Source of the DNA: Chitinophaga qingshengii
GTDB taxonomy: Bacteria > Bacteroidota > Bacteroidia > Chitinophagales > Chitinophagaceae
DNA length: 64,000 bases
Reading direction: 5' to 3'
Assembly (NCBI RefSeq): GCF_014529935.1
Contig: NZ_JACVFC010000001.1
Location: 3,410,001 to 3,474,000, forward strand
The translations under genes and the position numbers were made by a program. Below, one piece after another: positions 46,391 to 54,676 of the stretch (the first letter of the stretch is position 1; every line of letters begins with the position of its first letter). The notes beneath the pieces were generated by a model, which was not told the origin of the DNA, made no database searches, and saw only the letters and a list, made by a program, of their open reading frames with translations.

Positions 46391-47179
46391 TTATTTCTTA
46401 AGACCTGCTAGGTACTGATCCAGCGCTGCCGCCATAGAAGGTGCTTGCGGAGCTGGTGCTTTTACATCCAGTCTTAATCCTGCTTCTTCCACCGCTGCCG
46501 ATGTAGTAGGTCCGAATGCCCCGATACGGGTACCGTTCTGTTCAAAGGAAGGTACGTTCTCGAACAAAGACCTTACGCCGGAGGGACTGAAGAATACAAT
46601 CATGTCGTAGTTGGTCTTTGCCAGGATCTCCTTCACATCGTTGGAAACGGTCTTGTAAAGGGTAGCTGTGGCATACTCACACTTGTTCGTTTTCAACCAT
46701 TCTTCAATGTCCTTCTTCTGACTGTCGGAACTCGGGAAGAGAAACTTCTCATTGTCCCGGTGTTTGTTCATTACTTCCAGTACACCTTTGGTAGAACCGT
46801 CGGCACCGTAAAACACCTTCCGCTTGCGATAAAGAATAAACTTCTGCAGGTATAACGCAACTGCTTCCGTGATACAAAAGTACTTGCAATCCTGCGATAC
46901 TTTGATCTTCATTTCCTCACAGATCCGGAAAAAGTGATCCACCGCATTACGGCTTGTAAAAATTACTGCCGTGTAAGTCAGGATGTCAATTTTCTGTTTC
47001 CGAAACTCCTTAGCGGGTAAGCCTTCCACCCTGATGAATGGAAAAAAGTCCAGTTTTATGTTGAACTTTTTAGCCAGATCAAAATAGGGAGACTTTTCTG
47101 TTTCAGGCTTAGGTTGAGAAATTAGGATTGACTGAATTTGTTTACCTTGCAAATCTTTTTTTGGCCCGCCTTTTATCAT
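46391..47179 (-). CDS. Uroporphyrinogen-III synthase (HemD)
   Basis: A 262-residue HemD-family protein, which cyclises hydroxymethylbilane to uroporphyrinogen III. The two-lobed fold is suggested by ILISQPKPE at the start, YTAVIFTSRNAVDHFF, the hinge and the second-lobe motifs FLFPSSDSQKKDIEEWL, YDMIVFFSPSGVRSLF and IGAFGPTTSAAVEEAGLRLDVKAPAPQAPSMAAAL. It follows the DUF4271 gene by 36 nt and has its own terminator. HemD sequences are poorly conserved, so biochemical identity is likely but not certain. Confidence 0.88.
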   Translation of the reverse strand: MIKGGPKKDLQGKQIQSILISQPKPETEKSPYFDLAKKFNIKLDFFPFIRVEGLPAKEFRKQKIDILTYTAVIFTSRNAVDHFFRICEEMKIKVSQDCKYFCITEAVALYLQKFILYRKRKVFYGADGSTKGVLEVMNKHRDNEKFLFPSSDSQKKDIEEWLKTNKCEYATATLYKTVSNDVKEILAKTNYDMIVFFSPSGVRSLFENVPSFEQNGTRIGAFGPTTSAAVEEAGLRLDVKAPAPQAPSMAAALDQYLAGLKK

Positions 47180-47215
47180 ACTTTTTTATGCTCTTGTGTT
47201 AACAATAGGCGATAA

Positions 47216-48283
47216 TCAAGGATTACCAGTTAACCAGATATTCAGCAGCACCTTCGTTAATATTAGCACCGGCGCTACTTCGAATGCGCAAAGGTAAAGA
47301 AAAAAATGCAATTTACTGAAGGATAGGTATTGCTTAACCAAAGAATAAGACCTAATATACCGGTATAGAACCAGTAATATAATAAAGAAGATTGAAATAT
47401 AGAGGAAAGTATGGGCTATTTCGACGTCGCAAAAAGCCAGCACAACCAGGAATGGGACCAACAACACCCCTAAAATTTTATTGATCAGGTATAAGATAAA
47501 AATATAGGCATCCGCCAGCTCGCTGTTACCAAACAACCAGCCACAAAAACGCAGCATCACATACTTAATCCCGTAAACAGCCGCCACCAGGATAACCAGC
47601 CCCGGAATCAGCAACCATGGCTCCGCCTGCGGAAATACCTGTTGCCGGTACAATACCAGGTAAAGGTATACGCCCAGCGACACCGCAAAGAACGCATTGA
47701 GCAGCATATTCGGGAAAGGCGCCTGTGACAGCTGGTCCTTTAACTGCCGCTGGCTCAGCGTAGGATTAAAGAAAGCCCGGAACAGATCCACAAAATATTT
47801 GGTGTATGCCAGCCGGATAATACTCAACAACAGTAAAACACCGCCCACCAGGTATACCAGCCAGTCCATATTGCGGAAAGGGCGTAAAATATTGGTATCC
47901 CGGAACAGTGGTTTACCCGGTTTCAGGAACACATTCTCTTCAGCCAGCTTCTTCAGGTATAAATCATACTCCGATACCGGCTTGGGTTTGGGAACGGCCG
48001 CCAGCGCAGCGCTGTCGGTTTTATGTATACCGGTATCGGCTGGCGATGCAGCCGTAGCGGGGGTTACCGCCCTTCTCACCGTATCTTTTGCTATAACACG
48101 CGTGGTGTCTTTTTTCACCGCAACCTTTGCCGGACGGGGCTTCGGACGAAGCGAATCGGATACCGCATGGGTAGCCGCCGGTCTCTTTTTTACAACAGGG
48201 GCCGGCACAGCAGCACTGTCTGCTGTTTGTGCCATCATCGGTAAATAGCTGAAAATAAGTAGAAACAATAACCAGTTGCGCAC
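47216..48283 (-). CDS. DUF4271 membrane protein
   Basis: A 355-residue membrane protein: a cleavable signal or first helix (residues 3-18), a low-complexity Ala/Pro/Lys/Thr region (about 20-110) likely in the periplasm, and about six transmembrane helices (145-345) forming the DUF4271 domain. The start codon is GTG. It is placed directly upstream of hemD with 36 nt between, an association that I recall as common in Bacteroidota but whose meaning is unknown. No catalytic motif is visible. Confidence 0.82.
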   Translation of the reverse strand: MRNWLLFLLIFSYLPMMAQTADSAAVPAPVVKKRPAATHAVSDSLRPKPRPAKVAVKKDTTRVIAKDTVRRAVTPATAASPADTGIHKTDSAALAAVPKPKPVSEYDLYLKKLAEENVFLKPGKPLFRDTNILRPFRNMDWLVYLVGGVLLLLSIIRLAYTKYFVDLFRAFFNPTLSQRQLKDQLSQAPFPNMLLNAFFAVSLGVYLYLVLYRQQVFPQAEPWLLIPGLVILVAAVYGIKYVMLRFCGWLFGNSELADAYIFILYLINKILGVLLVPFLVVLAFCDVEIAHTFLYISIFFIILLVLYRYIRSYSLVKQYLSFSKLHFFLYLCAFEVAPVLILTKVLLNIWLTGNP

Positions 48284-48397
48284 CAGGAAAATATTTTGCT
48301 ATGACTTTTAATCGGTTTTCCAAATTCTATGTGCCCCATCATCACACCAACCAGGGGGCAATTAACAGTGTCCTGCTCACATAACAAAACTGAAACG

Positions 48398-48420
48398 TAA
48401 TTTTGCTGTTTGCAAAGATA
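48398..48420. promoter_or_regulatory. Divergent -7 boxes between DUF4271 and hemW
   Basis: TAATTTTG on the plus strand (48398-48405) and TATCTTTG on the minus strand (48413-48420) both fit TAnnTTTG and lie back to back. They would serve hemW (ATG 48482) and the DUF4271 gene (GTG 48283). The -33 parts are weak. Confidence 0.45.
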
Positions 48421-48481
48421 TTAAAATAGTCCATAGTTGACCGGTAAAACGGCAACAGCAGGCTATTATATAAAAACGTCC

Positions 48482-49606
48482 ATGGCCGGAATTTATTTAC
48501 ATATTCCTTTTTGTAAGCAGGCTTGCTACTACTGTAATTTCCATTTTTCCACTTCGCTGGCCCGGAAAGCCGAAATGGTACAATGCCTCCTGCAGGAAAT
48601 CACCCTGCAACAGCCCTACCTTGCCGGTGAACGGGTAGACACCATCTACTTCGGCGGCGGCACGCCCAGCTTGCTGGACACTGCAGAACTGCAACAACTG
48701 CTGGACTGCCTGTACAACACCTTCGATGTGGCGCCCGATGCGGAAATTACCCTGGAAGCCAATCCGGACGACCTGGACATCCACAAGCTGCAGTCTCTCA
48801 GGGATGCGGGTATCAACCGGCTCAGTATCGGTGTACAGTCCTTCCATGAAACCGATCTGAAATGGATGAACCGCGCCCACAACAGCCAGCAGGCGCTGGA
48901 CTGTATTGTACAGGCGCAACAACTCGGATTTCATAATATCACCATAGACCTGATTTACGGTGGTCCAACCCTTAGCGACGAAGGCTGGCGGCAGAACGTG
49001 CAACAAGCCATTGCACTGGGCGTTCCGCACCTGTCCTGCTACGCACTCACCGTGGAACCCGGCACTGCGCTGGACCATTTCATCCGCAAGAAAAAAATGG
49101 CCGCCACAGATCCCGATAAAGCCGCCCGTCATTTTGAGTTACTGATGCAATGGCTGGAAGCTGCCGGCTATGAACACTACGAAATTTCCAATTTTGCGTT
49201 GCCCGGCTGGCATTCCCGGCATAACAGCAGTTACTGGCAAGGCCGCTCTTACCTGGGGCTGGGCCCTTCCGCCCACTCCTTCAACGGACACTCCCGGCAA
49301 TGGAACGTAGCCAATAACGCCGCGTATATCAAAAGCATTACCGCGGGGGTAGTGCCTGCGGAAGTGGAAAGTCTGACCACTGCCATGCAATTCAATGAAT
49401 ACATCATGACCTCACTGCGTACCTCCGCCGGCTGCAACCTGGAATGGGTGGCGGAAAAATTTGGAGCCGGCCAAAGCCTGCGCCTGCAGGCCGAAAGCAA
49501 AGCCCTGATTGCTAAGGGATGGATGGAACACAAAGGAGAAACACTGCGGCTCACGAAAGCCGGCCGGCTCTTCGCAGATGGCATTGCAGCGGATTTGTTT
49601 ATTTGA
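48482..49606 (+). CDS. Radical SAM heme chaperone HemW
   Basis: A 374-residue radical SAM protein of the HemW family, which inserts heme into target proteins and was formerly annotated as oxygen-independent coproporphyrinogen III oxidase. Cys11, Cys15 and Cys18 (CKQACYYC) bind the 4Fe-4S cluster; FGGGTPSLL, LEANPDD, NRLSIGVQSF and DLIYGGP follow. It has the HemW C-terminal domain (LGLGPSAHSF, EYIMTSLRT). The ATG at 48482 gives the family start MAGIYLHIPFC; the upstream frame adds 15 unrelated residues. It is convergent with the deoxyhypusine synthase-like gene. Confidence 0.92.
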   Translation: MAGIYLHIPFCKQACYYCNFHFSTSLARKAEMVQCLLQEITLQQPYLAGERVDTIYFGGGTPSLLDTAELQQLLDCLYNTFDVAPDAEITLEANPDDLDIHKLQSLRDAGINRLSIGVQSFHETDLKWMNRAHNSQQALDCIVQAQQLGFHNITIDLIYGGPTLSDEGWRQNVQQAIALGVPHLSCYALTVEPGTALDHFIRKKKMAATDPDKAARHFELLMQWLEAAGYEHYEISNFALPGWHSRHNSSYWQGRSYLGLGPSAHSFNGHSRQWNVANNAAYIKSITAGVVPAEVESLTTAMQFNEYIMTSLRTSAGCNLEWVAEKFGAGQSLRLQAESKALIAKGWMEHKGETLRLTKAGRLFADGIAADLFI

Positions 49607-49752
49607 TTTACGGATTTATGGATTTATGGATTTTGGGGAGTATTGAGCGAATATCGACGAGAAAAAAATTTAGGGATTTAATTATTTAAAGGACTATTTA
49701 TACAAAACATCTCTTTAATAACTAAATCCCTAAAATCAGAAAATCCGTAAAT
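49606..49752. repeat. Nested palindrome Q2 (ATTTACGGATTT family)
   Basis: Outer arms ATTTACGGATTT (49606-49617) and its complement (49741-49752) enclose an independent inner hairpin (TTTAGGGATTTA at 49669-49680 with 49723-49734, extendable to about 19 bp with mismatches). The left outer arm continues with ATGGATTTATGGATTT, which is only partly mirrored on the right, so this copy is the most decayed of its family. It fills the gap between the hemW stop (+) and the stop at 49757 (-). Confidence 0.75.
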
Positions 49753-49756
49753 GATA

Positions 49757-50731
49757 TTACCAGCCCAATACGTAGGAGAAGATCAGTGGTGCTACGATGG
49801 TGGCATCTGATTCCACGATGAATTTAGGCGTATTGATATCCAGTTTGCCCCAGGTGATTTTTTCGTTGGGAACAGCACCGGAGTAGGAACCGTAGGAGGT
49901 AGTAGAATCGGAGATCTGGCAGAAATAGCTCCAGAAAGGAACATCTGTCCACTCCAGGTCCTGGTACATCATCGGTACTACGCAAATCGGGAAGTCACCG
50001 GCGATACCACCACCGATCTGGAAGAAGCCAACGCCTTTACCACCGGAGTTTTTACGGTACCAGTCAGACAGGAAGATCATGTATTCAATACCGCTCTTCA
50101 TGGTAGACGCTTTCAGTTCACCTTTGATGCAGTAGGAAGCGAAGATGTTACCCATAGTGCTGTCTTCCCATCCCGGAACGATGATAGGAATGTTCTTTTC
50201 AGCAGCAGCCAGCATCCAGCTGTTTTTAGGATCGATTTCGTAGTTTTCCTTCATCACACCGCTCAGCAGCAGTTTGTACATGTACTCATGCGGGAAATAA
50301 CGTTCACCGGCATCTTCTGCGTCTTTCCAGATTTTATGGATATGTTTCTGGATACGGCGGAATGCTTCTTCTTCAGGAATGCAGGTATCGGTTACGCGGT
50401 TAAAGCCTTGTTCCAGCAGGTCCCATTCTTCCTGAGGGCTCAGGTCGCGGTAGTTAGGCACTCTTTTGTAATGGGTGTGTGCTACCAGGTTCATAATATC
50501 CTCTTCCAGGTTTGCACCGGTACAGGAGATAATGTCCACTTTACCCTGACGGATCATTTCCGCGAAAGAAATGCCCAACTCGGCCGTACTCATGGCGCCG
50601 GCCAATGTTACCATCATTTTACCACCTTCCAGTAAATGTGTTTCATATCCTTTGGCAGCATCCACCAATGCAGCAGCATTAAAGTGGCGGTAATGGTGCT
50701 GGATAAATTGAGAAATGGGTCCCTTATTCAT
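49757..50731 (-). CDS. Deoxyhypusine synthase-like protein
   Basis: A 324-residue member of the deoxyhypusine synthase fold. It keeps the NAD-site glycine-rich segment (FFQIGGGIAGDFPICVVPMM), SDSTTSYGSYSGAVPNE and a lysine in ITWGK (Lys296) at the place of the catalytic lysine that forms the enzyme-spermidine imine. Bacteria lack eIF5A, the normal protein acceptor, so the true reaction may be on a polyamine (for example homospermidine formation) or another acceptor. Monocistronic, with palindrome Q2 at its 3' end. Confidence 0.85.
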   Translation of the reverse strand: MNKGPISQFIQHHYRHFNAAALVDAAKGYETHLLEGGKMMVTLAGAMSTAELGISFAEMIRQGKVDIISCTGANLEEDIMNLVAHTHYKRVPNYRDLSPQEEWDLLEQGFNRVTDTCIPEEEAFRRIQKHIHKIWKDAEDAGERYFPHEYMYKLLLSGVMKENYEIDPKNSWMLAAAEKNIPIIVPGWEDSTMGNIFASYCIKGELKASTMKSGIEYMIFLSDWYRKNSGGKGVGFFQIGGGIAGDFPICVVPMMYQDLEWTDVPFWSYFCQISDSTTSYGSYSGAVPNEKITWGKLDINTPKFIVESDATIVAPLIFSYVLGW

Positions 50732-50785
50732 GTCATTTAATCATTTATACATTAACAGTCTGGCTCATAAAGCCTTGACAGCTGG

Positions 50786-50793
50786 CAAAGTTA
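50786..50793 (-). promoter_or_regulatory. Candidate -7 box of the deoxyhypusine synthase-like gene
   Basis: TAACTTTG on the minus strand fits TAnnTTTG, 55 nt before the start codon. No clear -33 box. Confidence 0.4.
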
Positions 50794-50836
50794 AGATAAT
50801 TTTCGAAGGGAAAGGGGAGTGGGCTATAAAAGCGAA

Positions 50837-50862
50837 AGGTCTGTGGCAGCGCCCACAGACCT
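50837..50862 (-). terminator. Intrinsic terminator of the small secreted protein gene
   Basis: A perfect 10-bp stem (AGGTCTGTGG at 50837-50846 with 50853-50862) and 6-nt loop, followed on the minus strand by TTCGCTTTTAT. It lies 34 nt after the stop at 50897. Confidence 0.7.
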
Positions 50863-50896
50863 GTTCATTTCAATCAAACGGAAAGCACAACTAAAA

Positions 50897-51349
50897 CTAG
50901 GCTTTTTTAAGACGGCTCTGTAAGCTGGTAGCGCCAGATCCATCCGCTTTTAATGTGGTCCAGGTATCTTTTCCTTCGAGGGTAATGAAGTATACTACGT
51001 TACCGTTGGCAGCATATTCCACGATGCAGTAGATATTATCTTTCGGATATTTTTTGTTCAGTCTTGAAGTCAATGCCAGTGGCAACTGATCCGGAGCCAG
51101 GTAGCGGGAAGTAGCGAGCAGGTTGCCTCCATCGTCGAAAAAGGCGGTCACTTTGCTGCTGCTGATAGTAAACTTAGCAGTGTAAGTCTTATTATCATCT
51201 GTATACCATTTTACTTCACTGGCGCCTGCAAAACTTTCTTTGAAAGCACTTGCTATTTTGCTGTTAACAGTAGTTTCGTACGGATTTGCAAAGAGAGTGG
51301 CTGAACTGAGCAAGAATGCTGCACTCATCAGGAGAATTAACTTTTTCAT
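50897..51349 (-). CDS. Small secreted PepSY-like protein
   Basis: A 150-residue exported protein with a signal peptide (1-21, ending TLFA). The mature part has two alpha/beta halves with FKESFAGASEVKWYTDDNKTYTAKF and SRYLAPDQLPLALTSRLNKKYPKDNIYCIVEYAANGNVVYFITLEG, the pattern of the BLIP/PepSY-like putative periplasmic proteins abundant in Bacteroidota. Function unknown. It has a plausible promoter at 51409-51441 and its own terminator. Confidence 0.8.
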   Translation of the reverse strand: MKKLILLMSAAFLLSSATLFANPYETTVNSKIASAFKESFAGASEVKWYTDDNKTYTAKFTISSSKVTAFFDDGGNLLATSRYLAPDQLPLALTSRLNKKYPKDNIYCIVEYAANGNVVYFITLEGKDTWTTLKADGSGATSLQSRLKKA

Positions 51350-51408
51350 GGCGGAAAAAAATTAAGAGGTTTTTAAATTTTTTTTGTTGGTTTTTTGCTT
51401 TGATGACT

Positions 51409-51441
51409 CAAAACTACGACGCGAATGGATGGTTGGTCAAG
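51409..51441 (-). promoter_or_regulatory. Candidate promoter of the small secreted protein gene
   Basis: On the minus strand a CTTG word (51438-51441) precedes TAGTTTTG (51409-51416) with a 21-nt spacer, close to the consensus. The rest of the 353-nt gap 51350-51702 contains no supported gene. Confidence 0.45.
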
Positions 51442-51666
51442 GCATACTTTACTGGTGGAGACACTTGATAAGTTGGAGTATCCGCTTTCGGACGTCCGGT
51501 TGGCCGGGGGCGGACAACCGCGCGTCTTCCGCAGCCCTGGCTTGTTTGTTGGTGCCACCTTGCCAATGTTGCATGAGCGAACGTTAAGATTGTGTTAAAG
51601 TGGATAGGAAATATGGTTCAACGTGAAAAGCGGCACGGCCTTCCTGTTCAATGGTAAAACGATCGT

Positions 51667-51674
51667 TACATTTG
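51667..51674 (+). promoter_or_regulatory. Candidate -7 box of the ACP phosphodiesterase-like gene
   Basis: TACATTTG fits TAnnTTTG and lies 29 nt before the ATG at 51703. The -33 box is only partially matched. Confidence 0.45.
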
Positions 51675-51702
51675 TTCCGTAAAACACCAGAAAGGCTTTA
51701 TT

Positions 51703-52299
51703 ATGAACTACCTGGCACACGCTTACCTGTCTTTTCACCAACCGGCACTGATAACCGGCAACCTGATCGCTGACTATGTAAAAGGCCGGCAGCAGCTGGC
51801 ATTGTATAGTCCCGCCATACAACAAGGCATCCGGATACACCGGGCTATCGACACTTTTACGGACCAGCATCCCGTTACCTCCAGGGCCAAGTCTTTTTTC
51901 CGGCCTGCCTGCGGCCTCTACAGCGGGGTGTTCACAGACCTGGTATACGATCATTTCCTGGCGCTTGACAGCAGCCGTTTCCCCGGGGAAACCCTGTATG
52001 ATTTCGCCACAGAGGTATATGACGTCATTAATCATCAAGAGGAAACATTGCCAGAGCGGTTCCTGGACATGTTTTCCTATATGCAGCAATATAACTGGCT
52101 ATATAATTACCGCAACGACAACGGCATGGAAAGAGCCTTCCGGGGCGTCAGCTCCAGAGCAAAGGGATTAGAAAGCAGTCCTGCCGTTATTTTCGCCGTT
52201 TTCCTGGAACATTATGAAGCGCTGCGGGACTGCTACCAGGCATTTTTCCCTGCGCTACAGACACATGTGGAAAATTTGTTACAAACCGAAAACCGCTAA
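51703..52299 (+). CDS. ACP phosphodiesterase-like protein (AcpH/DUF479)
   Basis: A 198-residue protein of the AcpH family, HD-like phosphodiesterases that remove the 4'-phosphopantetheine arm from acyl carrier protein. The family motifs MNYLAHAYLS, GNLIADYVKG and GIRIHRAIDTFTDQHP (metal-binding His and Asp) are present, as is FTDLVYDHFLAL. Assignment to ACP as substrate rests on family only. Monocistronic or co-transcribed with the DUF2911 gene 95 nt downstream. Confidence 0.85.
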   Translation: MNYLAHAYLSFHQPALITGNLIADYVKGRQQLALYSPAIQQGIRIHRAIDTFTDQHPVTSRAKSFFRPACGLYSGVFTDLVYDHFLALDSSRFPGETLYDFATEVYDVINHQEETLPERFLDMFSYMQQYNWLYNYRNDNGMERAFRGVSSRAKGLESSPAVIFAVFLEHYEALRDCYQAFFPALQTHVENLLQTENR

Positions 52300-52394
52300 G
52301 GGTCCGTTAACAGGGTAGGCTCACTTTCCTGATTCGGTAAAAATCTCTAGGTTTGGGGCCGCAAACAGTTTTATCAGTATATAAAGTTTACAGA

Positions 52395-52985
52395 ATGTTT
52401 AGAAAAGCCATCATCTTCGCCTTCGCACTGGGATTATATGCCACCCATGCAGGCGCACAGGATAAAAAGTTACCCCCATTGGATGCCAGCCCGATGGATA
52501 TGGCCTATTATCCGCCCATGTACCCCTACGTAGTAAAAGTGAAGGGAGAACCGGGCAACCTCGTAGCCCGTGTTATCTATAGCCGGCCGCAGACAAAAGG
52601 AAGAGATATTTTTGGCAACCTGGAAGAATATGGAAAAATATGGCGATTGGGCGCCAACGAAGCCACGGAGATAGAATTTTTCCGGCCGGTAACGATCGCA
52701 GGAAAAAGTATCCCGAAAGGACGGTATACCATGTATGCTATCCCTACCGAAAAAACCTGGACCATTATCATCAACAAAGAAACGGATATATGGGGCGCGT
52801 TTAAATACGATCAGCGTAAAGATGTAGTAAGAACAGCCCTTCCGGTAACTGCCCTTGATACACCGGTGGATGCCTTCACCATGGTATTTGAAAAAGGTGA
52901 TCCCGGCGCCAACCTGGTGATCGCCTGGGATAAGGTGACGGTAAGCCTGCCCATCCGGTGGACAGACAGCCCTGTAAAAAAATAA
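52395..52985 (+). CDS. DUF2911 family secreted protein
   Basis: A 196-residue exported protein: signal peptide (about 1-20, ending AGAQ), then the DUF2911 domain with VIYSRPQTKGRDIFGNLEEYGKIWRLGANEATEIEFFRPVTIAGKSIPKGRYTMYAIPTEKTWTIIINK, a characteristic pattern. The ATG at 52395 is chosen since the TTG at 52353 would place 14 residues before the signal peptide. Function unknown; the fold is thought to be beta-rich and periplasmic or extracellular. Confidence 0.88.
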   Translation: MFRKAIIFAFALGLYATHAGAQDKKLPPLDASPMDMAYYPPMYPYVVKVKGEPGNLVARVIYSRPQTKGRDIFGNLEEYGKIWRLGANEATEIEFFRPVTIAGKSIPKGRYTMYAIPTEKTWTIIINKETDIWGAFKYDQRKDVVRTALPVTALDTPVDAFTMVFEKGDPGANLVIAWDKVTVSLPIRWTDSPVKK

Positions 52986-53005
52986 GGCAGGTATCTGCCC
53001 ACAAG

Positions 53006-53058
53006 ATAAAAAGACAGAGGCCCGGCGACATCAAAGTCGCCGAGCCTCTGTCTTTTAT
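53006..53058 (+). terminator. Intrinsic terminator after the DUF2911 gene
   Basis: A 23-bp stem with one bulge and one mismatch (53006-53029 with 53036-53058), short loop, ending in TCTTTTAT. It lies 20 nt after the stop codon. Confidence 0.85.
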
Positions 53059-53083
53059 ATAATTTTTGTCTGTTCAAATGGAA

Positions 53084-53105
53084 AGGGCGGTAAGAATACC
53101 GCCCT
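53084..53105 (+). repeat. 9-bp perfect hairpin before metB
   Basis: AGGGCGGTA (53084-53092) pairs with TACCGCCCT (53097-53105) over a 4-nt loop. The 361-nt gap 52986-53346 also holds a possible 19-codon reading frame at 53126-53185 and the metB promoter box. The hairpin could be a second terminator or a leader element. Confidence 0.5.
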
Positions 53106-53298
53106 AAGAATTTTAACCATATCCTATGAAAAACCTATTACGAAAGTATAGCGAATATCCGTACCTGTTAGTGATGATTTGGTGAACGATATAAAAATCC
53201 TCGTAAGCGTGCAAAATCATTCCATCAACAATTTTTAAACCGCTAAATTGGACAATAATTGCCCCGTCTGCTAAAATGTTTCCCATCGCAAAACAGCC

Positions 53299-53306
53299 TA
53301 TATTTG
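53299..53306 (+). promoter_or_regulatory. Candidate -7 box of the cystathionine gamma-synthase gene
   Basis: TATATTTG fits TAnnTTTG and lies 40 nt before the ATG at 53347. The -33 region has only GTTT. Confidence 0.45.
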
Positions 53307-53346
53307 AAAAACCACCAGAAATTATTCATTATAAAATATTCAAGAC

Positions 53347-54486
53347 ATGAAGCTGGGAACTAAACTCATACACGCAGGTGTAGCGCCCGATCCCTCCACG
53401 GGGGCCATTATGACGCCTATCTTTCAAACCTCCACCTATGTACAAAGTGCTCCGGGGGTACATAAAGGATATGAATACGCGCGCACCCAAAACCCCACCC
53501 GCGATGCCCTTCAAAATGCGTTGGCAGCCATTGAAAACGGTACCCATGGTATCAATTTCGGCAGCGGCCTCGCAGCTACCGATGCCGTGATGAAACTCCT
53601 CTCGCCCGGTGATGAAGTAGTGGCTACCAACGACTTGTATGGCGGCACCTACCGTATCTTCACCAAAGTATTTGAGCGCTACGGTATTAAGTTTTCCTTT
53701 ATAGGGATGCGCGACGCAGCGAATGTAGCAGCGCATATCACGCCCAACACCAAAATGATCTGGCTGGAAACGCCCACCAATCCGCTGCTCAATATTATTG
53801 ACATCGCTGCGGTGGCGCAAATCGCCCGGAAGAACAATATTTTGCTATGTGTAGACAATACCTTCGCCTCCCCGTACCTGCAAAATCCGCTGGACCTGGG
53901 CGCAGATATCGTACTGCATTCCGCCACCAAATACCTGGGCGGCCATAGCGACGTAGTACATGGTGCTGTGATTGTTAAAAACGAAGACCTGGCTAAACAG
54001 TTGTATTTCATACAAAACAGCTGCGGCGCCGTACCCGGTCCGCAGGATTGTTTCCTGGTATTACGGGGCATTAAAACCCTGCATGTACGAATGCAGCGCC
54101 ACTGCGAAAACGGCGAAAAAATCGCGCATTTCCTGCGCAATCACAGTAAGGTAGACAAGGTATACTGGCCCGGATTTACCGATCACCCTAATCACGACAT
54201 TGCCAAACGGCAGATGCGGGGTTTTGGCGGCATGATGTCTTTCACCCTGAAAGATGATAATATGGACGCTGCCAACCGGGTACTGAGCCATACGCACCTG
54301 TTTTCCCTGGCAGAATCACTCGGTGGAGTAGAGTCGCTGATCGGCCATCCGGCCAGCATGACACATGCCTCCATTCCCCGGGAAGAACGTATTAAAAACG
54401 GACTGGCAGACTCTCTCATCCGCCTGAGTGTTGGCATTGAAGATGCAGACGACCTGATAGAAGACCTGAACCACGCGATTGGCTAG
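53347..54486 (+). CDS. Cystathionine gamma-synthase / PLP-dependent transsulfuration enzyme
   Basis: A 379-residue enzyme of the Cys/Met metabolism PLP family. It joins cysteine to an activated homoserine, or cleaves cystathionine, in methionine and cysteine interconversion. Visible: YEYARTQNPT (Tyr44 and Arg46 contacting PLP phosphate), FGSGLAAT, ETPTNPLLNI, CVDNTFASPYLQNPL and the Schiff-base Lys195 in HSATKYLGGHSD. Synthase versus lyase cannot be separated by motif alone; the family's Bacteroidota members are usually called cystathionine gamma-synthase. Confidence 0.9.
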   Translation: MKLGTKLIHAGVAPDPSTGAIMTPIFQTSTYVQSAPGVHKGYEYARTQNPTRDALQNALAAIENGTHGINFGSGLAATDAVMKLLSPGDEVVATNDLYGGTYRIFTKVFERYGIKFSFIGMRDAANVAAHITPNTKMIWLETPTNPLLNIIDIAAVAQIARKNNILLCVDNTFASPYLQNPLDLGADIVLHSATKYLGGHSDVVHGAVIVKNEDLAKQLYFIQNSCGAVPGPQDCFLVLRGIKTLHVRMQRHCENGEKIAHFLRNHSKVDKVYWPGFTDHPNHDIAKRQMRGFGGMMSFTLKDDNMDAANRVLSHTHLFSLAESLGGVESLIGHPASMTHASIPREERIKNGLADSLIRLSVGIEDADDLIEDLNHAIG

Positions 54487-54594
54487 CACGCTCATCAATC
54501 TGATTTTAATTCTTTCCGGTTAAAAATTATCTTTACAGCTATATCATTTTACCTGGACCATATCCACAGCCTTTTTTAATGTGCTGACGACATA

Positions 54595-54637
54595 AACCAC
54601 CTGCGCAGTTGCCCCGATGGTAACAGCGCAGGTGGTT
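54595..54637. repeat. 12-bp perfect hairpin between metB and TIGR02757
   Basis: AACCACCTGCGC (54595-54606) pairs with GCGCAGGTGGTT (54626-54637) over a 19-nt loop. No T-run follows, so it may be a leader structure for the downstream operon rather than a terminator. Confidence 0.5.
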
Positions 54638-54676
54638 GAGCGTATAGCCAGGCTGCCGGTGTTACATGTGAAAACT

